Below, in pieces: positions 37,235 to 45,643 of a stretch of DNA of 54,858 nt (the stretch's first letter is position 1; every line of letters begins with the position of its first letter). A program made the position numbers and the translations under genes. Origin of the DNA: Alphaproteobacteria bacterium (lineage in GTDB: Bacteria > Pseudomonadota > Alphaproteobacteria > Caulobacterales > Caulobacteraceae). Below the pieces are notes generated by a model. It was not told the origin of the DNA, made no database searches, and saw only the letters and a program-made list of their open reading frames with translations. Where the stretch lies: assembly GCA_018820205.1 (NCBI GenBank), contig JAHJOK010000017.1:1-54858 (forward strand), given 5' to 3'.

Positions 37235-38458
37235 ATGCCGCATGCCGACAGCCTGATCTCCACCCTGGTCGCGGGCTTCGTGCTGGCGTTCATTCTCGGC
37301 ATGATCGCCAATCGGCTGAGGCTGTCGCCATTGGTCGGATATCTGGTCGCGGGGGTCCTGGTCGGTCCCTACACGATGGGGTTCGTCGCCGACACGACAC
37401 TGGCGCCCCAGCTGGCCGAGATCGGCGTCATCCTGCTGATGTTCGGCGTCGGGCTGCATTTTTCACCCGCCGATCTGATGAAGGTGCGCAAGGTCGCCAT
37501 TCCGGGCGCCCTGGTCCAGATCGCCTCGGCCACCCTGCTGGGCTGGGCCCTGGGCCGGTTTCTGCTGGGTCAGTCCGACGTCGAGGCCCTGCTGATGGGG
37601 TTCGCCCTGTCGGTCGCCTCCACCGTCGTGCTGATGCGAGCGCTGGAGGAACGGCGTCAGAACAAGGGGGAGGTCGGACGCATCGCCGTCGGCTGGCTGA
37701 TCGTCGAGGATCTGGTCATCGTCATCGCCCTGGTGATGCTGCCCATGATCGTCCTGCCGGCCGGGGCCGTGGTCGATCCGGCCGCCCTGGCGCTGAATGT
37801 CGGCTGGACCCTGTTGAAGGTCGCGGGCTTCGTGCTGGCCATGCTGTTCGTCGGCGGCCGGGTTCTGCCGTGGGTGCTGGTGCGGATCGCCCATACCCGG
37901 TCGCGCGAGCTGTTCACCCTGGGGGTCCTGGCCATCGCCCTGGGCATCGCCTGGATCGCCTATCAGCTGTTCCACTCGTTCGCGCTCGGGGCCTTCCTGG
38001 CCGGGCTGGTGCTGAACGGGACGCCGCTGGGTCATAACGCGGCGGAACGGTCGTTGCCGTTGCGGGACGCCTTCGCCGTGCTGTTCTTCGTCTCGGTCGG
38101 CATGCTGTTCGACCCCACCATCCTGGTGCGCGAGCCCCTGTCGGTTCTGGGCGTGCTGGGGATCGTCATCGTCGGCAAGACCGTGGCCGCCCTGGCCATC
38201 ACCAAGATGTTCAAACTGGACCGCGCCACCGGCCTGACGGTCGGGGCCAGCCTGGCCCAGGTGGGGGAGTTCTCGTTCATTCTCGCCGCGCTGGGGATGT
38301 CGCTGGGGGCCGTCAGCCAGCAGACCCACGACCTGATCCTGGCCGCCGCCCTGCTGTCGATCTCGCTGAACCCCTTCGTCTTCGCCTTCATGGACCGCAT
38401 CGGCGGCAAACCCCCAGGGCCGCGCGTCGAGGGCGAGGTCAATCCGGCGACGGGCTAG
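37235..38458 (+). CDS. CPA2-family cation:proton antiporter (no RCK domain)
   Basis: This 407-aa integral membrane protein has about 12 hydrophobic segments. CPA2 hallmarks are [11 protein letters not shown] near the start, [22 protein letters not shown] and the ion-binding VEDLVIV. It looks like the transport half of YbaL/KefB-type proteins but ends straight after the last helix and lacks the C-terminal TrkA-N/RCK regulatory domain those proteins carry (about 560 aa). AGGA precedes the ATG by eight bases. It sits between recF and gyrB and its stop interlocks with recF via CTAG. Confidence 0.9.
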   Translation: MPHADSLISTLVAGFVLAFILGMIANRLRLSPLVGYLVAGVLVGPYTMGFVADTTLAPQLAEIGVILLMFGVGLHFSPADLMKVRKVAIPGALVQIASATLLGWALGRFLLGQSDVEALLMGFALSVASTVVLMRALEERRQNKGEVGRIAVGWLIVEDLVIVIALVMLPMIVLPAGAVVDPAALALNVGWTLLKVAGFVLAMLFVGGRVLPWVLVRIAHTRSRELFTLGVLAIALGIAWIAYQLFHSFALGAFLAGLVLNGTPLGHNAAERSLPLRDAFAVLFFVSVGMLFDPTILVREPLSVLGVLGIVIVGKTVAALAITKMFKLDRATGLTVGASLAQVGEFSFILAALGMSLGAVSQQTHDLILAAALLSISLNPFVFAFMDRIGGKPPGPRVEGEVNPATG

Positions 38459-39600
38459 CCGGGCATCAGCGCCCCGCCGTCCACCCGAACGAAGGCCGCC
38501 CGGCCCTTCAGATCATCGAACAGGGCGGCCTCGGTCCCGGTCATGAAGGTCTGCAGGCTCAGGCCGACGATCTCGTCGAACAGGGCGGCACGTCGACCGG
38601 CGTCCAGATGGGCCGGGGCCTCGTCCAGCAACAGGATCGGGGCGGCCCCCGTGGGAGCGCCCGCCGCCTTCAGTCGCCCGATCTGGGCCAGGATCAGGTT
38701 CAGCACCAGCGCCTTCTGCTCGCCCGACGAGCCTTCCGCCGCCGGTCGGTTCTTCTCGCGGTGCAGCGCCGTCAGGTCGGTGCGGTGCGGGCCGAACAGG
38801 GAGCGGCCGGCAGAGGCGTCGCGAGCGCGCGAACCCGCCATCCCGGCCCGGATTTCGGCGGCGATCTCGTCCTCCCCGGCGCCCTCGGCCGCCCGCGTTT
38901 CCGCCCCGCCGCTCAGGCCCAGATCCGCCTGGGGGAAGGGTCGGTCGCCGCGCGCGTCGATCGCGGCCTGAAGCGTCGACAGAGCCCGCGCCCGCGCCCC
39001 CGCCGCCCGCGCGCCCGCCTCGCCAAGCCGAACTTCCAGCGCATCCAGCCACAGGGGGTCGGCCTCACGGCCCTCGGCCCCGTCGATCAGCAGACGCAGC
39101 CGCTCGCGCAACGCCTTCTCGTATCCCGCCACCGCCGCCGCGTGGCCGGGGTCGGCGGCGAACACCAGCCGGTCGAAGAATTTCAGCCGCTCGGCCCGGG
39201 CGTCGGAGAACAGCCGGTCCTGTTCCGGCGTCGCCCAGACCGGGCGCAGATAGTCCAGCAGCCGTCCCGGCTGGGCCGTTTCTCCGTCGATCCGCACCAT
39301 GCGACGGCCGGCGCCCGCGACCTGAACTCCCGAGCCCAGCCGCACCTCGTCGCCGCCCGCCCCGTCCAGCGTCAACGCGACGGCCCAGGCCCGGCCGCCG
39401 ACCTCGCCCGGCTCCCTGCGCCCCATTTCCTGCGCGGTCGCGGAGCGCAGCCCCTTTCCCGGCGTGAACAGGCTGAGCGCCTCCAGCAGATTCGTCTTGC
39501 CCGCCCCGTTCGGCCCATGCAGCACCACAGGCCCCGCGCCGATCAGCAGGGTCGCGGAGGCGTAGGACCGGAAGTCGGTGAGGGTGAGGGAGGTGATCAC
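38455..39600 (-). CDS. recF: DNA replication and repair protein RecF
   Basis: This 381-aa SMC-like ATPase loads RecA at gaps. Walker A is GPNGAGKT at 29-36, the signature is [10 protein letters not shown] and Walker B is [12 protein letters not shown]. It starts with GTG at 39600 (product [13 protein letters not shown], the family N-terminus). It is 25 bp downstream of dnaN, so dnaN-recF probably share a transcript. The internal spacer region is Ala/Arg-rich, as is usual for this GC content. Confidence 0.95.
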   Translation of the reverse strand: MITSLTLTDFRSYASATLLIGAGPVVLHGPNGAGKTNLLEALSLFTPGKGLRSATAQEMGRREPGEVGGRAWAVALTLDGAGGDEVRLGSGVQVAGAGRRMVRIDGETAQPGRLLDYLRPVWATPEQDRLFSDARAERLKFFDRLVFAADPGHAAAVAGYEKALRERLRLLIDGAEGREADPLWLDALEVRLGEAGARAAGARARALSTLQAAIDARGDRPFPQADLGLSGGAETRAAEGAGEDEIAAEIRAGMAGSRARDASAGRSLFGPHRTDLTALHREKNRPAAEGSSGEQKALVLNLILAQIGRLKAAGAPTGAAPILLLDEAPAHLDAGRRAALFDEIVGLSLQTFMTGTEAALFDDLKGRAAFVRVDGGALMPG

Positions 39601-39625
39601 CAGGGGCGAACCCGCCGCCTCGGGC

Positions 39626-40744
39626 TTAGACCCGCAGCGGCATCAGCACATACTGCACGCCCGGATCGCCCGGATCGAGCACCAAGGTCGGCGAGGCCGG
39701 GTCGGCGAACATGAAGGTGGCGTTCTCGCCGGTGATCTGGCCGGCGACGTCCAGCAGGTAGCGGGCGTTAAAGCCGATCTCGAACGGGTCTTCGGAATAG
39801 CCGATCTCGACCTCCTCGACGCCCTGGCCGGCCTCCATGTTGCGCACCGTCAGGGTGACGCGGTCCAGTTCGAAGGCCAGTTTCACCGAGCGGCTTTTTT
39901 CGGCCGAGATGGTGGCGACGCGGTCGACGGCCGAGGCGAAGACGGCGTTGTCGATGTCGGCCTGTTTGTCGTTCCCCTTGGGGATGACGCGCATGTAGTC
40001 GGGGAAGGCGCCGTCGATGACCTTGGAGGTCAGGGACGCCTGGCCGAACTCGAAGCGGATCTTCTGAGGGCTGACCTGAACCTCGACCGGGCCGGAGCCG
40101 TCCTCGAGCAGACGCCGCACCTGATCGATGGTCTTTCGGGGCACGATCACGCCGGGACCGCCCGCAGCGCCCTCGGGCGCCGGCGTCTCGGCCAAGGCCA
40201 GACGGTGGCCGTCGGTAGCCACGGCGCGCAGCAGCGGAATGCCGCCTTCCGCCACCGTGTGCAGATACAGGCCGTTCAGATAGTAGCGGGTCTCTTCGGT
40301 CGAGACGGCGAACCGCGTCTTGTCGATCAATCGCGCCAGGTCGTCCTTCATCAGGGTGAAGCGCGCGCCCGAGGTGTCGTTGGACATGACCGGGAAGTCG
40401 CCCGCCGGCAGGACCGGCAGGTTGAACTTGGACCGTCCCGCCTGGACCGTCAGCCGCGGATCGTCGCCGTTGTAGGTCAGGGCGACCTCGGCCCCGTCCG
40501 GCAGTTTCCGCACGATCTCGTAGAGGGTGTGGGCCGGCGCGGTGATCTGGCCCTCGACCTGGACCGTCGCCTCGGCCTCATCGACCATCTCCATGTCCAG
40601 GTCGGTGGCGGCGAAGCTCAGCTTGTCGCGCCCGGCGGACAGCAGGACGTTGGACAGGATCGGAATGGTGTTCCGGCGTTCGACGACGCTCTGCACATGG
40701 CCGAGGGCCTTCAGAAGCGCGGAACGTTCGATGGTCAGCTGCAT
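39626..40744 (-). CDS. dnaN: DNA polymerase III beta subunit (sliding clamp)
   Basis: This 372-aa clamp forms a dimeric ring on DNA. Three clamp domains of about 120 aa each are visible, beginning [32 protein letters not shown] (only the first part is diagnostic) and ending YVLMPLRV. Length and N-terminus are standard. It lies downstream of dnaA, separated by 191 bp holding a perfect DnaA box in a nested inverted repeat. Confidence 0.96.
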   Translation of the reverse strand: MQLTIERSALLKALGHVQSVVERRNTIPILSNVLLSAGRDKLSFAATDLDMEMVDEAEATVQVEGQITAPAHTLYEIVRKLPDGAEVALTYNGDDPRLTVQAGRSKFNLPVLPAGDFPVMSNDTSGARFTLMKDDLARLIDKTRFAVSTEETRYYLNGLYLHTVAEGGIPLLRAVATDGHRLALAETPAPEGAAGGPGVIVPRKTIDQVRRLLEDGSGPVEVQVSPQKIRFEFGQASLTSKVIDGAFPDYMRVIPKGNDKQADIDNAVFASAVDRVATISAEKSRSVKLAFELDRVTLTVRNMEAGQGVEEVEIGYSEDPFEIGFNARYLLDVAGQITGENATFMFADPASPTLVLDPGDPGVQYVLMPLRV

Positions 40745-40834
40745 GTCGTCTCGTGGCCCGTGGCGAAGGCGGAATCGTCCTTCGCGGAAACAATGGCTCG
40801 CGACACTAGCGGATTGGGGGCGGGGGGCAAGGAA

Positions 40835-40929
40835 GGGTCGAGGGCCGAGGGCCGAGGGTCGAGATCAGCCGGTGCAAGGTCATGTGGATAAGTCTTGCAT
40901 CGACCGCTGGAGCGATGCCCCCTCGACCC
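40835..40929. promoter_or_regulatory. Perfect DnaA box within nested inverted repeats, dnaA-dnaN spacer
   Basis: TGTGGATAA at 40883-40891 is the exact complement of the consensus DnaA box TTATCCACA. It is flanked by perfect inverted TGCAAG (40873-40878) and CTTGCA (40894-40899). Outside these lie GGGTCGAGGG (40835-40844) and CCCTCGACCC (40920-40929). The whole block fits between the dnaA stop and the dnaN start. It could be a DnaA-controlled promoter for dnaN-recF, or a hairpin terminator/attenuator of dnaA. Confidence 0.7.
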
Positions 40930-40935
40930 TCGACC

Positions 40936-42366
40936 TTAACCCCGCAGCTTGCGCGTCAGCGCCTCGACGTCCCGGGCGATCTGGTCGTCCTGGGGCATCA
41001 GCTCCTCGATCTTGCGCACGCCGTGCAGGACCGTGGTGTGATCGCGGCCGCCGAACCGGCGCCCGATGTCGGGGTACGACCGCGTCGTATGCTGTTTGCA
41101 CAGCCACATGGCGATCTGGCGCGGGCGGGCCACGGCGCGGGTGCGGCGTTCGCTCAACAGGTCGGCCTGTTTCATGTTGAAATGCTCGGCCACCGTCTTC
41201 TGGATCTCGTCCACGGTGATGCGACGTTCCGGTCCCCCGCGCAGGGCGGAGCCCAGCAGGGTCAGGGTCTCTTCCACGCCCAGGGACGCCAGACGAGGTC
41301 CGGCGGCGGCGGCGAGCGTGTTCACCGCCCCCTCCAGTTCGCGCACCGATCCCGGCGTGCGGTCCACCAGTTGTTCCAGCACCTCGCGCGGGGCCTCTCC
41401 GGTGACGATGCCCATCGTGGCGAACGCGGCCAGACGGTTCTGGGCCACGGCGATTTTCAGCGCCCGGTCGGCGGGCTCGACCGGGCAGGTCAGGCCGGCG
41501 GCCAGATGGCTACGCAGGCGCGGCTCTACTTCGGTCAGGGCCATCGGCGGGCGGTCAGCCGACAGCACGATGCGTTTGCCGTCTTCGATCAGGGCCGTCA
41601 GCGTCGAAAGCAACTCCTCTTGGGTGGAGGCCTTGCCGCCGACGAACTGGACGTCGTCCAGAAGCAGCATGTCGGCCGAGCGAAGGCTTTCCTTGAAGGC
41701 CGCGGTCGAGCGATCCTGCATCGCCTTGACGAAGGTCGACAGGAAGCGTTCGGCGGTCAGGTAGACGACCTTGGCGTCCGGCTTCAGGCGCTGCGCCTCC
41801 CAGGCGATGGCGTTCAGCAGGTGGGTCTTGCCGTAGCCATAGGGGCCGCAGAAAAAGATCGGGTTGAAATGGCCGTCGGCCCACGAGGCGGTTTGGCGGG
41901 CGATGGCCAGGGCGAAGGCGTTGCCCTGCCCTTCCACGAAACTGTCGAAGGTCAGACGTTCCTGCAGGCCCGCAGCGCGCACCGCGCGCGCGCCGTCGGT
42001 GACCGGACCCACCGTCGGGGCCACCGGTGTCTGCCCCCCGGCCGTCGACAATGCCTGAAGAGCGACGGCCGAGGCCGGTGGGGTGGAGGACACCTCTGCG
42101 CGACAGCGAACCTCGAGGCGGCGATGCAGGCCGTCCAGGCCGAGCCACAGTTCGTTCAGACGACGCAGGGCGTTCTTGCGCACCCAGTCGCGGGCATAGC
42201 CCGTCGGGGTCACCAGGATCAGCTGGCCGGCGCCGTCGATGCGCACGGCGGACGGCGCGATATAGGAGCTGAACGGACCTTCGCCGATTTCCGCCCGAAG
42301 CCTGACCGAAGCCTCGTTCCAGATCCGGTCCGGGTCCGTCATGTTCGCCACCGCCAAGCCCCCCAT
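40936..42366 (-). CDS. dnaA: Chromosomal replication initiator protein DnaA
   Basis: This 476-aa initiator binds DnaA boxes and opens the origin. Domain I (about 1-80) contains WNEASVRLRAEIG, followed by a Pro/Ala linker. The AAA+ domain has Walker A GPYGYGKT at 174-181 and Walker B LLLDDVQFVGG. Domain IV ends with the DNA-binding signature GGRDHTTVLHG. I chose ATG 42366; TTG 42387 and ATG 42342 are alternatives, since no Shine-Dalgarno is decisive. In this region the gene order rpsT-dnaA matches Caulobacter. Confidence 0.96.
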   Translation of the reverse strand: MGGLAVANMTDPDRIWNEASVRLRAEIGEGPFSSYIAPSAVRIDGAGQLILVTPTGYARDWVRKNALRRLNELWLGLDGLHRRLEVRCRAEVSSTPPASAVALQALSTAGGQTPVAPTVGPVTDGARAVRAAGLQERLTFDSFVEGQGNAFALAIARQTASWADGHFNPIFFCGPYGYGKTHLLNAIAWEAQRLKPDAKVVYLTAERFLSTFVKAMQDRSTAAFKESLRSADMLLLDDVQFVGGKASTQEELLSTLTALIEDGKRIVLSADRPPMALTEVEPRLRSHLAAGLTCPVEPADRALKIAVAQNRLAAFATMGIVTGEAPREVLEQLVDRTPGSVRELEGAVNTLAAAAGPRLASLGVEETLTLLGSALRGGPERRITVDEIQKTVAEHFNMKQADLLSERRTRAVARPRQIAMWLCKQHTTRSYPDIGRRFGGRDHTTVLHGVRKIEELMPQDDQIARDVEALTRKLRG

Positions 42367-42400
42367 CGTCCGTACACTCGCCTTCAAAATGCCATGTCAC

Positions 42401-42422
42401 TCCGGAACCGTGCGGTTCCGGA
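42401..42422. promoter_or_regulatory. Perfect palindrome in the dnaA leader
   Basis: TCCGGAACCG (42401-42410) and CGGTTCCGGA (42413-42422) are perfect 10-bp arms with a 2-bp centre, 35 bp before the chosen dnaA start. A 2-nt loop is too tight for an RNA hairpin at full length, though 8-9 bp would pair. It may be a protein-binding site or a leader hairpin affecting dnaA translation. Confidence 0.55.
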
Positions 42423-42586
42423 CCAATGCCGGGCCAGTCGAATCCAGGGGTGCGTTTTCCCGCCTCCGAAAGCGTGCGCCTTCGAAATTAGGGGTCGACC
42501 TCTCGGACAGACATCTCCCGCCGGCGCAGGGGTTCGCCCCCGCCCCGTCTTCATCCGTGTGGGGATGGAAGTGCGTTAGAGGCCAA

Positions 42587-42623
42587 AACTTACGCCCGGA
42601 GCGCGAGGGGTCAACGCTGATTC
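42587..42623 (-). promoter_or_regulatory. Candidate dnaA promoter with adjacent GANTC site
   Basis: On the minus strand TTGACC (42614-42609) and TAAGTT (42592-42587) are separated by 16 bp, a fair sigma-70-type promoter. GAATC (42623-42619), a CcrM methylation site, sits four bases upstream of the -35. A GANTC next to the dnaA promoter is known in Caulobacter, where methylation boosts dnaA transcription. The implied leader is about 210 nt. Confidence 0.45.
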
Positions 42624-42745
42624 GCGAGCCGATTCGCAGTTAAATTGTTTGACTCCGCTAAAGCCAAATCCCGCTTGAGAAAATGCGGGTTTCGCCTGTC
42701 CGGCGAGAATGGCCAAGCTGGAATTCAGTTAGCCGCGCACGGCGA

Positions 42746-42777
42746 AACGGCGAGGGAGCAGATGCGCCCTCGCCGTT
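42746..42777 (-). terminator. Rho-independent terminator of rpsT
   Basis: On the minus strand AACGGCGAGGG and CCCTCGCCGTT form an 11-bp perfect stem around a 10-nt loop, followed by TTCG. It lies about 90 bp after the rpsT stop and before the dnaA promoter, insulating the two genes. Confidence 0.75.
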
Positions 42778-42867
42778 GGAATCGTTAGATTTTCAGATGA
42801 CGGTTCGAAAAAATCCGATCCGCGTGCATCCTACCGGTCAAGCTGGCCGTAGCCGCTTTTCCCTGTG

Positions 42868-43137
42868 TCAGGCAGCGGACATTTTCTTCAGCTGCGCGTG
42901 CAGGCGAGACACCTTGCGCGAGCCCGTGTTCTTGTGGACCACGCCCTTGGTGACGGCGCGCATCAGCTCGGACTGGGCTTGGACGAAGGCGCCCTTGGCG
43001 GCCTCCGCGTCGCCGCCCGTGACGGCTTCCTGGAACTTGCGCAGGAAGCTGCGGACGCGGGTGCGGCGCGACTTGTTCACTTCGGTACGCGCGGCGATCT
43101 TGCGGATCGCTTTCTTGGCGCCGGGATTGTTGGCCAT
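42868..43137 (-). CDS. rpsT: 30S ribosomal protein S20
   Basis: This 89-aa S20 begins [17 protein letters not shown] and has the three-helix basic profile of the family. The ATG at 43137 is chosen over an upstream open frame because it gives the standard N-terminus and length. It lies between an enoyl-CoA hydratase cluster and dnaA, as in Caulobacter. The protein helps early assembly of the small subunit on 16S rRNA. Confidence 0.97.
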   Translation of the reverse strand: MANNPGAKKAIRKIAARTEVNKSRRTRVRSFLRKFQEAVTGGDAEAAKGAFVQAQSELMRAVTKGVVHKNTGSRKVSRLHAQLKKMSAA

Positions 43138-43230
43138 CGTCAAACCTATCAACGGAAACGCCGCAGACACCCTGTCCACGGCGCGGAAATCTTCAAGAGC
43201 GGGCGGCTATAGCGGAAGGGGGGTTATGGG

Positions 43231-43497
43231 TCAACGCGAGTCTGCGCGTCCGCGACGGATCAGCAGAACTTGTTTCACCACCGCCCACGCCGTGAAGAGG
43301 ACCGCGGCGCCTGCAACGGCGCCAAGGCCCCAGCCGACCCACCGCAGGACAGGGTCCGCCGGAACAGGATCCGCAACCGGCCCTTCGCCGTAAGGCTCCA
43401 GGCGGATTTCGATCTTCACTTCCGAGATCAGCCAGATGACGCCCGCTATGACCGCGAGCGCGAGGATCAGCGCGATCAGGGTGCGGACGCGCCTCAA
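43231..43497 (-). CDS. Small two-helix membrane protein
   Basis: This 88-aa product has two transmembrane helices (about residues 6-24 and 52-74) joined by an acidic/Pro-rich loop (KIEIRLEPYGEGPVADPVPADP), with Arg-rich ends. The start is TTG at 43497 directly after the enoyl-CoA hydratase TGA, with AAGGGG about nine bases upstream, so translation may be coupled. No family is recognised. Confidence 0.6.
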   Translation of the reverse strand: MRRVRTLIALILALAVIAGVIWLISEVKIEIRLEPYGEGPVADPVPADPVLRWVGWGLGAVAGAAVLFTAWAVVKQVLLIRRGRADSR

Positions 43498-43498
43498 A

Positions 43499-44287
43499 TC
43501 AGCGCCCCTTGAACGCCGGCTTCCGCTTCTCGACGAAGGCCGCCATCCCCTCCTTCTGGTCCTCGAAGGCGAACAGGGAGTGGAACAGGCGGCGTTCGAA
43601 CTGCACGCCCTGCGTCAGGGTCGTCTCCAGGGCCGCGTTGACCATCTCCTTGTTGGCCATGACGGCCAGCGGGCTCTGGGACGCGATCTTCGTGGCGATC
43701 TTGCGGACCTCGTCAATCAGCGTCTCGTGCGGGACGACGCGCGACGCTAGCCCCGCCCGTTCGGCCTCGGCCGCGTCCATCATCCGGGCGGTCAGGACCA
43801 TGTCCATGGCCTTGGACTTGCCGACCAGGCGCGTCAGCCGCTGGGAGCCGCCGATGCCGGGCGCGACGCCCAGGTTGATCTCCGGCTGGCCGAACTTGGC
43901 TTTGTCCGAGGCGACGATGAAGTCGCACAGCATGGCCAACTCGCAGCCGCCGCCCAAGGCGAAGCCGTTCACCGCCGCGATGATCGGCTTCCTGAACCGG
44001 GTGATCCGGTCATGGCCCAGGGCGAAATAGTTGCCCGTGTACATCTGGGCATAGGACTGGTCCTGCATCTCCTTGATGTCGGCGCCGGCGGCGAACGCCT
44101 TGTCGCCCGACCCCGTCAGGATCAGGCAGCGCACCGTGTCGTCACGCTCGACCGCATCCAGGAACGCCGCCAGATCGGCGAACAAGGCCGAGTTCAGCGC
44201 GTTCAGCGCCTCGGGCCGGTTCAGGGTGACGACGGCGTATCCGTCGGCGTGGCGTTCGATCAGCAGGGTGGAATAGGCGTCGGCCAT
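43499..44287 (-). CDS. Enoyl-CoA hydratase
   Basis: This 262-aa crotonase-fold enzyme hydrates trans-2-enoyl-CoA. The oxyanion loops AAGADIKEM and NGFALGGGCELA, the catalytic glutamates (GGCELAM and QPEINLG) and GGSQRLTRLVG are intact, close to mitochondrial-type short-chain hydratases. It acts in fatty-acid and branched-chain amino-acid breakdown. Its position near rpsT and mutM is conserved in Caulobacter. Confidence 0.95.
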   Translation of the reverse strand: MADAYSTLLIERHADGYAVVTLNRPEALNALNSALFADLAAFLDAVERDDTVRCLILTGSGDKAFAAGADIKEMQDQSYAQMYTGNYFALGHDRITRFRKPIIAAVNGFALGGGCELAMLCDFIVASDKAKFGQPEINLGVAPGIGGSQRLTRLVGKSKAMDMVLTARMMDAAEAERAGLASRVVPHETLIDEVRKIATKIASQSPLAVMANKEMVNAALETTLTQGVQFERRLFHSLFAFEDQKEGMAAFVEKRKPAFKGR

Positions 44288-44324
44288 GGTCGCTCCTCGG
44301 TCTCGATCCGCCCGGTCTAGCGCC

Positions 44325-44543
44325 TCACCCGTCCCACTGGAACACCTCGCCGAGCGGAACCGCGAACACCGCGGCGATGCGAAAGGCGGCCTCCAGGCTG
44401 GGCGAGTATTTGCCCTGCTCCATCGCCACGATGGTCTGGCGGGTCATTCCGATGCGTTCGGCCAGCTGGGCCTGGGTCATCTCCCCGGCATGGAAGCGCA
44501 GTTCGCGGATGCGGTTCCTGATCGGCGGCGGCCCCTTGCTCAC
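44325..44543 (-). CDS. XRE-family helix-turn-helix regulator
   Basis: This 72-aa single-domain HTH has [28 protein letters not shown] as its core and ends LGEVFQWDG, the compact form that usually regulates its own small operon. The start is GTG at 44543, overlapping the upstream membrane gene's stop as GTGA, with GAGG nine bases upstream. The tight coupling suggests the two act together. An array of palindromes 35-95 bp upstream of the membrane gene is its likely binding site. Confidence 0.88.
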   Translation of the reverse strand: MSKGPPPIRNRIRELRFHAGEMTQAQLAERIGMTRQTIVAMEQGKYSPSLEAAFRIAAVFAVPLGEVFQWDG

Positions 44544-45007
44544 CGGCCGCGCCTCAACAGATACAGCGTCAGGGCGAACCGCGTCAGTTCCGACAGCACC
44601 ACGCAACCGACCAGCACATTGGCCAGAACGACCATGGCGCCGGGCCCGCCGAACAGCACGCCCCGGGTCAGATCGCTGAACCAGGCGACCAGCGCCAGGC
44701 TGATGACCAGCACGATCAGCATCGTCAGCGAAACATGGCTGGCCTTGAAGGCCGCCAGCATCTCCCGCTCGTCGCGCGCCTCCCGATCGACCTTCGACGT
44801 GGTCAGGGTGGCGAACACGGTCAGCGACACCTCGATGACGACCACGATGAAGACGGCCCCGGCGAACGCGACGCCCATGACCCCCGCGAAACGCGGATCG
44901 TCCATCCCGCCGTTCAGGACTCTGTCGACCAGTTCGCGGAAATAGACCGACCAGACGAGGACCGTCGCGATCACGCTGATCCACAGATGCTTCTCTCGAA
45001 ACGACAT
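44540..45007 (-). CDS. Four-helix integral membrane protein paired with an XRE regulator
   Basis: This 155-aa protein has about four transmembrane helices (near residues 8-25, 37-60, 85-110 and 120-145) and a charged loop [14 protein letters not shown] between helices 2 and 3. GGGAGG is well placed before the ATG at 45007. Such membrane protein/XRE pairs are common in bacteria and the regulator typically represses both; the function of the membrane partner is not known. It overlaps the regulator by 4 bp (GTGA). Confidence 0.8.
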   Translation of the reverse strand: MSFREKHLWISVIATVLVWSVYFRELVDRVLNGGMDDPRFAGVMGVAFAGAVFIVVVIEVSLTVFATLTTSKVDREARDEREMLAAFKASHVSLTMLIVLVISLALVAWFSDLTRGVLFGGPGAMVVLANVLVGCVVLSELTRFALTLYLLRRGR

Positions 45008-45040
45008 GACGCCCTCCCGCCGCGAGGTGCGGCGACGCCT

Positions 45041-45102
45041 ATGTCGCACGAGTTCGACATAATGTCCAATATTTTGGACATATGGTCCGATATTTCAGAC
45101 TT
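45041..45102. promoter_or_regulatory. Array of three GTC-N10-GAC palindromes with 21-bp phasing
   Basis: Site 1 is ATGTCG-N8-CGACAT (45041-45060). Site 2 is ATGTCCAA-TATT-TTGGACAT (45062-45081). Site 3, degenerate, spans 45083-45102 (TGGTC-N10-GACTT). The first two are perfect, and all keep GTC-N10-GAC. Centres are exactly 21 bp apart, two helical turns, as expected for cooperative binding on one DNA face. They lie upstream of the membrane protein/XRE operon in an unusually AT-rich pocket. Confidence 0.72.
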
Positions 45103-45643
45103 CGACCATCGCCGCCAGCTTCAGAACCGTGTTCCAGTTGCGGCCGGTGCCGACGCCGATCAGGCGGGGCTGGGCCTTTTCGGCCATCTTCGAATGACCG
45201 ACGCCGTCCGGGTGCCAGGAGAACAGCGCCTCTCCGCCCGCGACCGAGACCGCCTCGATCCGCTCGTCTCCGGCGGCGAAGGCGCGGAGAGCCTCCAGAG
45301 CGCCCGGCTTGAGTCCGTCCTTCATCATCATGACCAGCAGACGGGACGGTTCGGCCTCCGCCTCGGCCGTCATCGGGTTGGCGGCGATCATCGCGGCCCA
45401 CTGATCCGGCGTCCGGACAATGGTCTCGATCCGGCGGCCGAAGCGCGTTTCGGTCTCGGCCTCGATCGCGGCTTCCAGCGCACGGGGATCGCGGTCGCTC
45501 TCCACCACAAGGTTGCCTGAGGCCAGAAGGGTGCGGGGGTTCTTCAGCCCCATAGCATCGGCCATCGCGCGCTGCTCGGCGACCGGGGCGCGGACACCGC
45601 CCGTGTTCATGGCGCGGAACAGGATGATGCGATGTTCGGCCAT
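45095..45643 (-). CDS. DUF1697 family protein
   Basis: This 182-aa cytosolic protein of DUF1697 begins IILFRAMNTGG and contains the typical LLASGNLVVES segment and C-terminal GRNWNTVLKLAAM. The family has no established biochemical function. It starts at ATG 45643, one base overlapping the mutM stop (TGATG), so it is probably translated from the mutM transcript. Its stop lies within the third palindrome of the operator array. Confidence 0.9.
   Translation of the reverse strand: MAEHRIILFRAMNTGGVRAPVAEQRAMADAMGLKNPRTLLASGNLVVESDRDPRALEAAIEAETETRFGRRIETIVRTPDQWAAMIAANPMTAEAEAEPSRLLVMMMKDGLKPGALEALRAFAAGDERIEAVSVAGGEALFSWHPDGVGHSKMAEKAQPRLIGVGTGRNWNTVLKLAAMVEV

Noticed and set aside
40882..42579. 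565-codon plus-strand open frame opposite dnaA
   Set aside because: Shadow of dnaA in GC-rich sequence; no recognisable motif and no start signal.
42388..42867. Chromosomal origin between dnaA and rpsT
   Set aside because: No DnaA-box cluster or AT-rich unwinding region is visible; in Caulobacter the origin lies near hemE, not here.
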